NCBI GenBank assembly: GCA_947493265.1
Contig: CANLQL010000002.1
Span: 62,001-126,000, forward strand
Direction of reading: 5' to 3'
Origin: an uncultured Litoreibacter sp.
Lineage (GTDB): Bacteria; Pseudomonadota; Alphaproteobacteria; Rhodobacterales; Rhodobacteraceae
Length of the DNA: 64,000 nucleotides
Part shown: positions 18,900 through 27,751 of the stretch, one piece after another
Layout of the letters: the number at the start of each line of letters is the position of its first letter
How positions within the stretch are numbered: the stretch's first letter is position 1
The notes under the pieces: generated by a model
What the model saw: the letters and a program-made list of their open reading frames with translations, nothing else
Databases searched by the model: none
What the model was told of the DNA's origin: nothing
Program-made: the position numbers and the translations under genes

Positions 18900-19883
18900 T
18901 TAGCCACCATTGAGGTTCACGTAGATGCCATAGACCGAAGGCCCGATCAGGATAATCATCAGCGGGGGGACGGTAAACATCATTGTTCCCAAGGTGAGTT
19001 TTGTCGGCAGAATATTGGCTTTTTCTTCTGCACGCATGACCCTTTTGTCACGCATTTCCGACGCGTAGACGCGAAGCGCGTCTGCGATGGAGGTACCAAA
19101 GCTTGCCGATTGGATCAAAACGGTCACGAAGGAGCCGACATCCTGGACGCCTGCACGCTCGGACATGTCTTTCAGAACGGTGATCCGGTCCTTACCGGCC
19201 TTCATTTCGTTTGCGACCATCTCAAATTCTTCGGCCAGGGCTGGGTAGCCTGCTTTCATTTCATTGGCCACGCGCAGGATGGATTGGTCGAGGGACTGAC
19301 CCGCCTCCACGCAGACAAGCATCAGGTCAAGGGCATCGGGAAAGCCGGATTCAATCTGTTCCATGCGTTCCTGGCGGCGTCGTTCGATCCAATATTTGGG
19401 CAGGTAGTAGCCAGCGGCCCCAGGGACCACAATGCTGATGATCACGCCGCGCGTGCCAAGATCGTTGGACAAGACCAGAACGTACAGAATCCCGAGAATG
19501 AGGAACAAAACCCCAAGCGCAAATTGCGCAAAGTGGAAGGTCCGAACGGCGGTTTTGTGTTTGTATCCTGCCTGAAGCAGTTTCAGCTTCATGCCCGCAA
19601 GTTCATCCTGATCCTGCGGTTCAAGGAAGTTTGCATATTTGTCGAGCTTGTTGGTCCCGGCCGCATGGCGCAAAGACGGCGCATTGTCGTCCTTGTCTTT
19701 GGCCGGACCTCGTTTGCGTTTCGCCTCGTCGCGAAGTTTGTCCAGCGGGTCAACCTGCTTGCGCAACATGATCGGCAAGGTCACCAGAACAAGGATCAGG
19801 CCCAGGAAACCGACGGCGAAAAGAGGTCCCAGAGGACCCATAAGGTCCACCAGATACGTGTTCACTGTGTTGAGAATTTCCAT
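18900..19883 (-). CDS. tadC: TadC, Tad pilus inner-membrane platform protein
   Basis: A 327-residue GspF/T2SSF-domain protein. N-terminal membrane helix (about residues 17-36), two middle helices (about 107-150, FAQFALGVLFLILGILYVLVLS in part), the conserved cytoplasmic helix bundle with DALDLMLVCVEAGQSLDQSI, and C-terminal helices (about 290-322). With TadB it forms the inner-membrane base on which the TadA ATPase acts. Four bases from tadB. Confidence 0.95.
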   Translation of the reverse strand: MEILNTVNTYLVDLMGPLGPLFAVGFLGLILVLVTLPIMLRKQVDPLDKLRDEAKRKRGPAKDKDDNAPSLRHAAGTNKLDKYANFLEPQDQDELAGMKLKLLQAGYKHKTAVRTFHFAQFALGVLFLILGILYVLVLSNDLGTRGVIISIVVPGAAGYYLPKYWIERRRQERMEQIESGFPDALDLMLVCVEAGQSLDQSILRVANEMKAGYPALAEEFEMVANEMKAGKDRITVLKDMSERAGVQDVGSFVTVLIQSASFGTSIADALRVYASEMRDKRVMRAEEKANILPTKLTLGTMMFTVPPLMIILIGPSVYGIYVNLNGG

Positions 19884-19887
19884 CTTT

Positions 19888-20856
19888 TTAGACCTTAATA
19901 TTGACCATGATCTTCATGAAGATCACGTTCACGGTTAGAAAAATGCCCACGACGATACAGGCTGGAATGAAATATTCGGTGGTTTTGACTTCAGTATAGT
20001 AATCCGGTTGAAGAACGTTGATCCCGACCAACGCGGCCAGCGGGAACACAGACAGGAACATGCCGGACCATTTCGCCTCAGCTGTGATCGCTTTCACACG
20101 GCGGAACAGTTTGAACCGTGCACGGATAACTTGCGACAGCCCGTGCAAAATTTCGGCTAGGTTACCACCGGATGTCTGTTGGATCGTTACGGCCACGGCA
20201 AGGAAGCGAAGATCCTGCATATCCATGCGTTCTGCCAGATGTTTCAGACTTTCGGTAACATCGCGCCCGTAGGCGGCTTCGTCCGAGATCACGCCAAATT
20301 CTGTGCCCAGCGGGTCTGCAACTTCTTTCGCCACGATGTTGATCGCAGATGAGAACGGATGACCCACCCGCAAGGACCGAACCATCAGTTCAATCGCGTC
20401 GGGCAGTTGTTCTTCCAGCAACGCCATGCGTTTCTTGGCTTTGTTGTTCACCCAGACATAGACCGCGCCAACACCCATACAGACGGAAATCGCCGCCCGA
20501 ATTGGCAGGCTTGCACCTGTCATATAGGTCAGCATTCCGAAAATCAGGACCGCCAAAACGCCCATCATCGCCATCAGCGCAGTGGGGGAGAAGGCAATAT
20601 TTGCCCGCAAGGCCTTGTCGGCCAGCATCGAATAAAGCGGTATCCCGCCCGAACTCATGTGTTGGTTCATCTCCTTGCGGAGTTGTTCCAGCACCTGTTC
20701 GCGGGAGCCGCCTTTCTGGATCATATCCAGACGGCGGTTGACTTTGCTGTTGAGGCTGATGGATTTCCCGAAGATGACCAGGTAGGCCCCTTCGATCATC
20801 AGCAGAACGGCGACGAAGATGACGCCGTAAAGAATTGGCTCAAAGCTAATTTCCAT
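19888..20856 (-). CDS. tadB: TadB, Tad pilus inner-membrane platform protein
   Basis: A 322-residue GspF/T2SSF-domain membrane protein: N-terminal helix, two central helices (about residues 90-137), the cytoplasmic domain with LPDAIELMVRSLRVGHPFSSAI and QTSGGNLAEIL, and two C-terminal helices. Works with TadC as the pilus platform. Between cpaF (5-base gap) and tadC (4-base gap). Confidence 0.95.
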   Translation of the reverse strand: MEISFEPILYGVIFVAVLLMIEGAYLVIFGKSISLNSKVNRRLDMIQKGGSREQVLEQLRKEMNQHMSSGGIPLYSMLADKALRANIAFSPTALMAMMGVLAVLIFGMLTYMTGASLPIRAAISVCMGVGAVYVWVNNKAKKRMALLEEQLPDAIELMVRSLRVGHPFSSAINIVAKEVADPLGTEFGVISDEAAYGRDVTESLKHLAERMDMQDLRFLAVAVTIQQTSGGNLAEILHGLSQVIRARFKLFRRVKAITAEAKWSGMFLSVFPLAALVGINVLQPDYYTEVKTTEYFIPACIVVGIFLTVNVIFMKIMVNIKV

Positions 20857-20861
20857 CGGGT

Positions 20862-22310
20862 CTACTCCGCGGCTACAGGTTCATAGATGGAGGCCGGCAA
20901 ATCGTAGCCCCACTGCTTGAACCGTTCTGAATAATGGGACCGGACACCAAGCGGGGTGAACTGGCCGATGATTTTTCCGTCCGGCTGTAGGCCAAGGCGC
21001 TGATATCTAAAGACTTCCTGCATGGAAATCACGTCACCTTCCATCCCGGTAATCTCGGTGATGGACACCATCCGGCGGGAGCCGTCCTGCAAGCGGGAGG
21101 CCTGCACGATCAAGTTCACAGCCGAGGAAATCTGGGCGCGCACAGCCTTGATCGGCATCTCGATCCCGGCCATCGCGATCATGTTTTCCAGACGGGACAC
21201 ACCATCGCGCGCGGAGTTCGCGTGGATCGTGGTCATTGACCCATCGTGGCCGGTGTTCATGGCTTGCAGCATGTCGATAACTTCTTCGCCACGCGTTTCG
21301 CCCACGATGATCCGGTCAGGACGCATTCGCAGGGCATTTCGCAGACAATCTCGCTGAGAAACAGCACCCTTGCCTTCGACGTTGGCTGGACGGCTTTCCA
21401 TCCGGCCGACATGGACCTGTTGCAGCTGAAGTTCGGCCGTATCCTCGATCGTCAGGATACGTTCCGAGTTATCAATGAAGCTCGACAACGCGTTCAGGGT
21501 GGTCGTTTTACCTGAACCCGTACCGCCCGAGACGATGACGTTCAGTCGGCACGCGACGGCGGCTTGCAAATAGGCGGCCATTTCCTCAGAAAACGCGCCG
21601 AATTTCACGAGATCGTCGATCCCGAGCTTTTCTTTCTTGAATTTCCGAATGGACACCAGGGAGCCATCAACCGCAATCGGCGGGACCATAGCGTTAAAGC
21701 GCGAGCCGTCTTTCAGCCGCGCATCCACGTAAGGATTGGATTCGTCGACGCGACGACCAACAGCGGACACGATCTTGTCGATGATCCGCAGCAGGTGCTT
21801 TTCATCCTTGAAGCGTGTCGCGGTAAGTTCCAGTTTACCTTCGCGCTCAACAAAGACGCGGTTTGGACCGTTCACCAGAATATCGTTGACGGTTTCGTCC
21901 TTCAAAAGCGGCTCAAGCGGGCCCAGGCCGGTCACTTCGTCATAAAGTTCGGAATGCAGGGTCTGACGTTCTTCTTTGGTCAGAACGATCGACATTTCTT
22001 CAAGGCCTTCGGCGCAAATCTCAATGATTTCGGCCTTAAGCTCGTTCTCGGACGCGGTTTCCAGCGCGGACAGGTTCAGGTTGTCCAGCAGATGGTGGTG
22101 CAGTTGGGACCGGACTTCCTCAAGCTTTTGACGGCGCTTGAGCTCTTTGTCGGCGGCAGCCACTTCCGCAGGAGATTTCGCAGCGGCGCGCGCTTGCTTT
22201 TGCATTTGCACTGGCGGTTTCGTCGCCTCACCTTTCGGCGCAGGAGCAGCAGCGGCTGGTGCCTCTGCTTTCTCGGTCGGTGCTTCATTCTTTTTGTAGC
22301 GCGAGAACAT
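20862..22310 (-). CDS. cpaF: CpaF/TadA secretion ATPase of the Tad pilus
   Basis: A 482-residue VirB11/GspE-type hexameric ATPase. An Ala/Lys-rich N-terminal tail (about residues 8-60) precedes the CpaF N-domain; Walker [17 protein letters not shown] (about 260-275), Asp box, Walker [21 protein letters not shown], and His box MTTIHANS are all present. It powers Flp pilus extension and possibly retraction. Same operon as cpaE, 11 bases upstream. Confidence 0.96.
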   Translation of the reverse strand: MFSRYKKNEAPTEKAEAPAAAAPAPKGEATKPPVQMQKQARAAAKSPAEVAAADKELKRRQKLEEVRSQLHHHLLDNLNLSALETASENELKAEIIEICAEGLEEMSIVLTKEERQTLHSELYDEVTGLGPLEPLLKDETVNDILVNGPNRVFVEREGKLELTATRFKDEKHLLRIIDKIVSAVGRRVDESNPYVDARLKDGSRFNAMVPPIAVDGSLVSIRKFKKEKLGIDDLVKFGAFSEEMAAYLQAAVACRLNVIVSGGTGSGKTTTLNALSSFIDNSERILTIEDTAELQLQQVHVGRMESRPANVEGKGAVSQRDCLRNALRMRPDRIIVGETRGEEVIDMLQAMNTGHDGSMTTIHANSARDGVSRLENMIAMAGIEMPIKAVRAQISSAVNLIVQASRLQDGSRRMVSITEITGMEGDVISMQEVFRYQRLGLQPDGKIIGQFTPLGVRSHYSERFKQWGYDLPASIYEPVAAE

Positions 22311-22321
22311 CTGTTGGGTCC

Positions 22322-23569
22322 TTACTCAGCTGTGGCTTCTGCGCGGTTCACTTCGTGAAGCGATGCGGCAAGCTTTGCGATTTCTTTTCGAAGCGGATTT
22401 TTGGCTGCGGTATCTGCAAGCGGCAGGCCGTGGTCGCAGGTTTGTGCAACCTGCTTGCCGCCATCGGGCAGGTACAATTCGATATCAATATCAAGGCTTT
22501 CAGCGAGCCGCTTGGCCCGCGCCTTGCCTGACATGTCTGTGAATTTCGGTCCGCGGTTCAGCGCGTAGCGGATCTTCTCATAAGGAAGGTCTTCAGATTT
22601 CAACGCGCGGATCAGGCGCAGCGTATTTTGCGCAGACCGCAGGTCCAGCTCCATCATGCCGAAATAGACATGCGCCATCGACAAGACGGTCTCGGTCCAT
22701 TGGACAATCGTGGAGGGCATATCGACAATCACGTAGTCGAAATTGCGCCGGGCCGTATCGATGATTTTTTCAATTTCTTCCGCTGACAGAATATCAAGCG
22801 GCAGGATTTCAGATGGTGCGGTCAGGATGCTGACTTTTTCATTGAAGCTCAGAAGCGTCGATTTGAAAATTTCGTCATCCATGTTCTCAACATCAGAGAG
22901 CATTTCATAAACCGCTTCGCGGCGTGGCAGGTCGAGATATGTCGCGACAGAGCCGAACTGGAAATCCAGATCGAGCAAACAAACCGTCGGGCTTGCTTTC
23001 TTGTCGACGGTTGCCAATTCCCAGGCCAGGTTCACAGCAAATGTGGTGCTGCCCGCACCACCTGCAAACCCTTGAACAGGAAGGATAACACCGTCTTTTT
23101 TGCCGACGCTGCCGGTTTGTGTCGCGGCTGGGTCGACCTGTTGAATAACGGGTTCGGGTTCGGGTTTGCGCAGACGCTCAATCGCATCATGCAATGCGGA
23201 TTCCGGCAGCGGGTAGGGGACGAAATCGTCCGCGCCCAACCGCAGCAGGCGGTGCAATGCAATTGGTGAAAGGTCGTCTGCGATCAAGATAACCTTGATC
23301 GAGTTGTCTTTTGCCTTGGTGATCAGATCACCAATCATTGTCAGATTTTCTTCGTCCTGGTCGTCGACCGCGACGGCGATAAACTCTAGATCTTGCGCAT
23401 CCGGCTGCAGCAAAAATGCGGCCGCATCGTTGAAATCAAGATCTCCCCAGCTTTCCCCCAGTTCAGTTTCCATATCTTCAATCAGAAGATCAAAATTCTG
23501 AACGTCTCGCGCAACTGTACACGCGACAATCGGCGCGGGTTCCGGGCTTAACGCTACACTACTCGACAT
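22322..23569 (-). CDS. cpaE: CpaE/TadZ, MinD-like localisation protein with deviant Walker A
   Basis: A 415-residue protein with an N-terminal response-regulator-like domain (about residues 20-130, IKVILIADDLSPIALHRLLRLGADDFV in part) and a C-terminal ParA/MinD domain. The position of the Walker A loop (residues 167-176) reads GFAGGAGSTT: the canonical Lys of GKS/T is Ser174 and the signature Lys is also missing. LLDLDFQFGS and VDMPSTI follow as the other nucleotide-site motifs. TadZ proteins place the pilus apparatus at a pole; atypical P-loops are known in the family. A 215-base gap upstream probably holds a promoter. Confidence 0.93.
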   Translation of the reverse strand: MSSSVALSPEPAPIVACTVARDVQNFDLLIEDMETELGESWGDLDFNDAAAFLLQPDAQDLEFIAVAVDDQDEENLTMIGDLITKAKDNSIKVILIADDLSPIALHRLLRLGADDFVPYPLPESALHDAIERLRKPEPEPVIQQVDPAATQTGSVGKKDGVILPVQGFAGGAGSTTFAVNLAWELATVDKKASPTVCLLDLDFQFGSVATYLDLPRREAVYEMLSDVENMDDEIFKSTLLSFNEKVSILTAPSEILPLDILSAEEIEKIIDTARRNFDYVIVDMPSTIVQWTETVLSMAHVYFGMMELDLRSAQNTLRLIRALKSEDLPYEKIRYALNRGPKFTDMSGKARAKRLAESLDIDIELYLPDGGKQVAQTCDHGLPLADTAAKNPLRKEIAKLAASLHEVNRAEATAE

Positions 23570-23784
23570 GCCAATATCCCTAATGATCCAAAGGACCAGT
23601 CCTATAAGACCACCGTTGATGCGCCCGGAGTGTCAGACGCACGGTGAACTGTTTTCAGTTTACAGACCAACAAACCGATTCAGTGGGATTGTGGACTGTA
23701 CTGGGTCAACAATTGCTTAGGAATAAGGGCAATAATGGGGCCAAATTAGCGAAAATCTGAGGAATATTTCTAATTCTTCACCAA

Positions 23785-24438
23785 TTACTGGACGACTTCG
23801 CCTGCTGCGGCCTCCGCATCGGTCCGTGCTGTTGCAAGGTACTCACGGTAAACGATGGCAGCATATTTGCCGTCCAATACCAATGGGTTACCGTCTACAA
23901 AGCCCGAAACTTCGGTGACTGTACGGCGATTTCTACGCTCTCTGCCTTGAGAAACAACCAATGGTTGGGTCTCGCCAAAGGACGCGACAGCCTCAAGACG
24001 GGATCTCGAAATTCCCTGACGTGTTAAATAGTTAACAACGGCACGGGCACGACGCAGTCCCAAAGACCTGTTGTAGCTGTCAGAGCCCACCAGATCGGTG
24101 TGGCCATATACGCGGAAGCGAACTTCCGGGAATTGTTTGATCCAATTTGCTTGTGTGCGCAGCGTCGCGCGGGCGGCTTCGTCCAGATTGGCGCGGTTAA
24201 AGTCAAAATTCACCATTGCGGGAACTTCGTCCTGGAACCGGCGGCCGATCGTCTCGGCGTACGAGATCTGGCCCGTGTTGATCAGGTGGTTGGTCAATGT
24301 CGGGTTGCCGAAGCCCCCTTCATCGATCGTCACACCGGCTTCGCGGTAGAATTGTCCGGTTGTGTCGCCACAAGCTGTCAGGCCAAGGGCAAGACCCGTT
24401 AAGATCGCGATTTTGCTAGAAGATCCACGCATTGTCAT
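23785..24438 (-). CDS. OmpA-family lipoprotein of the Tad locus
   Basis: A 217-residue lipoprotein: lipobox LGLTAC (Cys23), a short spacer, then an OmpA-like peptidoglycan-binding domain (about residues 70-175) with VYGHTDLVGSDSYNRSLGLRRARAV in part. Its stop/start arrangement overlaps cpaC by one base (24438), so translation is coupled. OmpA-like genes between the secretin and cpaE are usual in alphaproteobacterial Tad loci; it probably ties the secretin to the wall. Confidence 0.88.
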   Translation of the reverse strand: MTMRGSSSKIAILTGLALGLTACGDTTGQFYREAGVTIDEGGFGNPTLTNHLINTGQISYAETIGRRFQDEVPAMVNFDFNRANLDEAARATLRTQANWIKQFPEVRFRVYGHTDLVGSDSYNRSLGLRRARAVVNYLTRQGISRSRLEAVASFGETQPLVVSQGRERRNRRTVTEVSGFVDGNPLVLDGKYAAIVYREYLATARTDAEAAAGEVVQ

Positions 24439-25853
24439 TACTCCATCACGTAGCCATAGGAGCCAGAAAAGTCCTGGCGGGCGACTTCACCTGTGGCGCG
24501 ACGCTCAGAACGTACGGTTCTGGACACTTTGCCGTTCAGGAACAATTCACGCTCGCTTGGCGGGCGGACACGGTCTGTTGCCAGAACATATCCATCGCCG
24601 CGTGTCGGAGACACAAGATGCGCGGTCACGATGACAACCAGCTCACTTTGACGGCGCTGGTAGTTTGCGCTGCGGAACAGCGCGCCCAAAACCGGGATAT
24701 CACCCAGCCATGGCACCTGACCGGCGGAATCGACGAAGTCATCTTCCAAAAGGCCTGCAATTGCGAAGCTTTCGCCATCGCGCATTTCCACGGTGGTAGA
24801 ACTTGCCCGCTTCGAGAACGCGTTCACGGTAAAGCCTGCGGCTTGCACCTGTACGGTGGTATCAATGCTGGACACGGCAGTTTCGAGACGCAGGTTGATG
24901 ATGTCTTGATCAACCACAGTCGGTGTAAAGGTCAGCTCCACACCGAAGGGGCGGTATTCGATGCCGACACCGTCTTCACTGGAGACCGGGATTGGATACT
25001 CGCCACCTGCAAGGAAGTTTGCTTCCTGGCCGGATAGGGCTGTCAGGTTTGGTTCTGCCAAGGTGCGAACCAGGCCTTTTGTTTCCAAAGCTTCAATCAA
25101 AACAGAGGCTTGGAGGCTGCCGCTGCCGAAGCCGATGGCCAGTACACCGTTGTCTGTCCCGGACCGGGCGATTGTGCCACCGGTCAGGAACGCAGCCGGG
25201 TTACCACCTTCTTGGAAGGTGTTGGTAAAGCCCTGACCGTCAAAGTTGCCGGTCACGCCGGCCAGACCCAAGCTTACGGACAAATCTTTGCTGACCGAGC
25301 GGCGCATCTCTGCGAAACGGACTTTCAGCATGACTTGCTGGGTGCCGCCAACGCTCATCAGGTTGGACACCGCACCGGGGGAATAGCGACCGGCAAGGTC
25401 CAGCGCGCGGTTCAGTTTCGCGATGCTGGACACTGTCCCACTAAGAACGATGCCGTTATTCGCTGTGCGGACTTCAATTGGCTCGCCAGGCAGGATTTGC
25501 TGCAAGCGCTCTTTGAATTCTGCGATATCGGGGGCGACACGCACTTCCACGTTGGTGATCAAATTGCCTTCCGGGCCGAGCAATGTCAGCGTCGTGCGAC
25601 CGGGCGAGCGTCCAAGAACATAAAGCGTTCTGTCGGACAGTGTCGCGATATCGGCGATCTGGGGGTTTGCAACAGAAAGTTCAGCGAATGGAGTTTCGCT
25701 TTCAACGACAACCGCGCGGTTGATCGCAACGTTCAGACTGCTGGATGCTGTCCCGTTCAGAACTGTCAGCGTTTCGGCTGCTGCTGAGAACGGGGAAGAT
25801 GTGGTCACCGCAAGCCCCAAAAGGCCAGCTGCAAATAGCTGCTTCAATGTCAT
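24438..25853 (-). CDS. cpaC: CpaC/RcpA, Tad pilus outer-membrane secretin
   Basis: A 471-residue secretin. Signal peptide to about residue 26, an N-terminal pilus-formation domain (LNVAINRAVVVESETPFAELSVANPQIADI in part), a BON domain (about 110-180, VLSGTVSSIAKLNRALDLAGRY in part) and the secretin C-domain with LSGQEANFLAGGEYPIPV and SSIDTTVQVQAAGF. Forms the outer-membrane pore for the Flp pilus. Separated from cpaB by a terminator hairpin (26010-26042), so it starts a second transcription unit. Confidence 0.96.
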   Translation of the reverse strand: MTLKQLFAAGLLGLAVTTSSPFSAAAETLTVLNGTASSSLNVAINRAVVVESETPFAELSVANPQIADIATLSDRTLYVLGRSPGRTTLTLLGPEGNLITNVEVRVAPDIAEFKERLQQILPGEPIEVRTANNGIVLSGTVSSIAKLNRALDLAGRYSPGAVSNLMSVGGTQQVMLKVRFAEMRRSVSKDLSVSLGLAGVTGNFDGQGFTNTFQEGGNPAAFLTGGTIARSGTDNGVLAIGFGSGSLQASVLIEALETKGLVRTLAEPNLTALSGQEANFLAGGEYPIPVSSEDGVGIEYRPFGVELTFTPTVVDQDIINLRLETAVSSIDTTVQVQAAGFTVNAFSKRASSTTVEMRDGESFAIAGLLEDDFVDSAGQVPWLGDIPVLGALFRSANYQRRQSELVVIVTAHLVSPTRGDGYVLATDRVRPPSERELFLNGKVSRTVRSERRATGEVARQDFSGSYGYVME

Positions 25854-26009
25854 GTGATCCTGCCTCTCTGATCACTGGATTTAACGGGTCTTATGCCCAA
25901 TTTCTCGGCAACGATGCCCGAGTTTCGTTTTTATTGCAAGAATCAGGTGCTTAGAGCCAAGTGTTGATGTGGGACGCGCGCAACACATGGCTAGTGCTAG
26001 TCAAAAGAA

Positions 26010-26042
26010 AGGGCGCGGCAACTATATAAGCCGCCGCGCCCT
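26010..26042 (-). terminator. Terminator hairpin after cpaB
   Basis: Inverted repeat 26010-26019 with 26033-26042 (AGGGCGCGGC/GCCGCGCCCT), 13-base loop. Read on the minus strand it is followed by TTTCTTTTG, so it fits a Rho-independent terminator 27 bases after the cpaB stop. It splits cpaB from cpaC. Confidence 0.85.
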
Positions 26043-26068
26043 CAAAATTGAAATGTTTGCGTTTGATC

Positions 26069-26902
26069 TTACTCGGCGCAGCGGATTGGAATTTCCACCA
26101 CATCGCCACCACGGCGGGTCCGGATTGTACAAACCTTCTTGGCCTGACGCTGAACACGAACCGGATCTGCGATACCCAGAAGCTGGTTTTGGTCAACTTC
26201 AACCGCGGCAACCTCGTCCTGGTCATCGGCCCCGATCAGGGCCAAGGTCAAACGACCTGTGGATTGTGCCAGTGCCAAGGCCGCGACTTGTTGCGGCGAG
26301 GCAGATACAGTGACAGTCCGCGCGATTGTTGGTGCAGACCGATCGCCATCTGCGATTTGGTCAACAGCCAGAAGCGTAATGCCTGTGTCGATCAGCTGAG
26401 TTACTTCGCGGCCTTGGCTGTCGCCTGTCCAATAGACATCGACGCGGTCACCGGGACGCAGGAAGCCCGAAACACCGGAAGACACGTCAACACGAAGCGC
26501 AAACGCACGCATACCTTTGGCAAGGCGGGAAGACACACCGGCGTCTTCGCCAGGTGCTGTGACTTTGGCTTTCAGGATGGCTTCATGCTTTTCCATGACG
26601 CGCAGAACTGTGCGCAGCTCGTCCCCATCAGGAAACAGCGCTTTTGGATCGACAAATGCGCCCTCTGGCACACCTTCTTTCGGCCATGACATCACACTGA
26701 CGTCTGATTTGTTCAGCTTTTGGCCATATGCCATCCGCTTGTTGACGACGTAGACCTTTGTCAGTTCAACCTGACTTGCCAGCGCCCGGCGCTGGTCTTC
26801 TACTGTAGATTGATATTCACCGATCCGGTTTTTCGCCATATAGGCTGCAAAGCCTGCAAGGCCGATCCCCAAAATCAGAACAAGTCCAAAAACCAAGCGC
26901 AT
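26069..26902 (-). CDS. cpaB: CpaB/RcpC, Tad pilus assembly SAF-domain protein
   Basis: A 277-residue protein with one N-terminal membrane anchor/signal (about residues 2-22, LVFGLVLILGIGLAGFAAYMA), a SAF/RcpC domain (about 48-115, VYVVNKRMAYGQKLNKSDVSV in part) and a second RcpC-type region with GFLRPGDRVDVYWTGD. Periplasmic; supports the secretin CpaC. It is bracketed by two terminator-like hairpins, so its expression relative to flp and cpaC may differ. Confidence 0.93.
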   Translation of the reverse strand: MRLVFGLVLILGIGLAGFAAYMAKNRIGEYQSTVEDQRRALASQVELTKVYVVNKRMAYGQKLNKSDVSVMSWPKEGVPEGAFVDPKALFPDGDELRTVLRVMEKHEAILKAKVTAPGEDAGVSSRLAKGMRAFALRVDVSSGVSGFLRPGDRVDVYWTGDSQGREVTQLIDTGITLLAVDQIADGDRSAPTIARTVTVSASPQQVAALALAQSTGRLTLALIGADDQDEVAAVEVDQNQLLGIADPVRVQRQAKKVCTIRTRRGGDVVEIPIRCAE

Positions 26903-26913
26903 TTTCTAGCCCT

Positions 26914-26945
26914 TCCCAAAAACCAAAAGCGCCCCAGTGGGCACT
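26914..26945 (-). terminator. Terminator or attenuator between flp1 and cpaB
   Basis: On the minus strand a 7-bp stem (26945-26939 with 26934-26928, AGTGCCC/GGGCGCT, one G-U pair, 4-base loop) is followed by TTTTGGTTTTTGG. It lies about 105 bases after the flp1 stop and just before the cpaB start, so it could attenuate readthrough from the pilin genes. Confidence 0.5.
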
Positions 26946-27050
26946 CTGTACATTTCTCTTAAGGAAACAATCGCAGCCAATTACGGCAAAACAGTGAACA
27001 GACGGTGCTCGCTGTATGACATTTTCGCCGTTAGCAGCGAGGCGCTCGGA

Positions 27051-27257
27051 TTATTCCGAGTCCTCGAAACTGGTGACGATGATGTCAGACTTGAGTGTCG
27101 TCTCAATTTCACCGGCGATGTCCTCGGTGGCAGTGTCGATGGAATTCACGACGGCCAAGGCGAGGCCGATCAGAAATGCGGCCAGGACAACCCAGTCAAC
27201 TGTCACCGCTCCATCTTCGTCGAGAGCAAAATTTTTGATCGCAGTACTCATATTCAT
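27051..27257 (-). CDS. flp: Flp-family pilin, copy 1
   Basis: A 68-residue prepilin. The leader ends in DEDG and the mature N-terminus reads AVTVDWVVLAAFLIGLALAV, a Flp-type hydrophobic helix. Cleavage after the Gly by CpaA is expected. The residues at mature +5/+6 are Asp-Trp where classical Flp pilins have Glu-Tyr. The hydrophilic tail is short (about 30 residues). Shares leader and helix with copy 2 but has a different tail. 236 bases downstream of copy 2, beyond a terminator. Confidence 0.85.
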   Translation of the reverse strand: MNMSTAIKNFALDEDGAVTVDWVVLAAFLIGLALAVVNSIDTATEDIAGEIETTLKSDIIVTSFEDSE

Positions 27258-27440
27258 ACCTTAGTCATCTGTGTGTTTGCTTGCGCGTTGACCCCAATAA
27301 ACAATCGAAATCTGGCATTTATTTGCACATTTCGGGCGCCAAAGGTCTTATTTCGCGTTAAATTGGAAATTGAGTGTTTCGGATTTCGCGCAATTCCCCT
27401 GTAACACCCTGTTATTAAATGAAAGTTTCTTGCGAAAAAA

Positions 27441-27460
27441 GCCGCACCCGAAGGTGCGGC
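27441..27460 (-). terminator. Rho-independent terminator after flp2
   Basis: Perfect 8-bp stem GCCGCACC/GGTGCGGC (27441-27448 with 27453-27460) with loop CGAA. Read on the minus strand it ends in TTTTTTCGC. It lies 33 bases after the flp2 stop and would set pilin mRNA apart from the rest of the locus. Confidence 0.93.
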
Positions 27461-27493
27461 TTCCTAGACTAACCCAAGTGGGTTAAGCCGATA

Positions 27494-27751
27494 TTAGTCT
27501 GTGGAACCACCGGAAGTGTCGCCACCAGAAGTATCGCCGCCGGAAGCGTCGCTGTCTTCGAAAGAAGAAGTGATTGTTGTGCCTGTCAGCTGTGTTTCGA
27601 TCTTGCCGGATACGTCCTGCAGACCGTTAGAAACAGAAGCCATAACGGCGATGCCCAGGCCAACGATGGCTGCGGTCAGAACAACCCAGTCAACAGTCAC
27701 GGCACCAGATTCGTCAGCGAAGAAGTTTTTTACGTTTGCGAAAAGTTTCAT
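27494..27751 (-). CDS. flp: Flp-family pilin, copy 2, with Gly-Gly-Asp-Thr-Ser repeat tail
   Basis: An 85-residue prepilin. Leader MKLFANVKNFFADESG, mature N-terminus AVTVDWVVLTAAIVGLGIAV. As in copy 1, Asp-Trp stands at +5/+6. The C-terminus ends in short repeats (SGGDTSGGDTSGGSTD) not seen in copy 1. Strong ribosome-binding site TTTGGAGGGAT and its own terminator suggest high-level separate expression, as expected for a major pilin. Confidence 0.87.
   Translation of the reverse strand: MKLFANVKNFFADESGAVTVDWVVLTAAIVGLGIAVMASVSNGLQDVSGKIETQLTGTTITSSFEDSDASGGDTSGGDTSGGSTD

Noticed and set aside
18744-19898. 384-residue plus-strand open frame opposite tadC
   Set aside because: Runs against a well-supported membrane protein gene and has no recognisable domain or ribosome-binding site.
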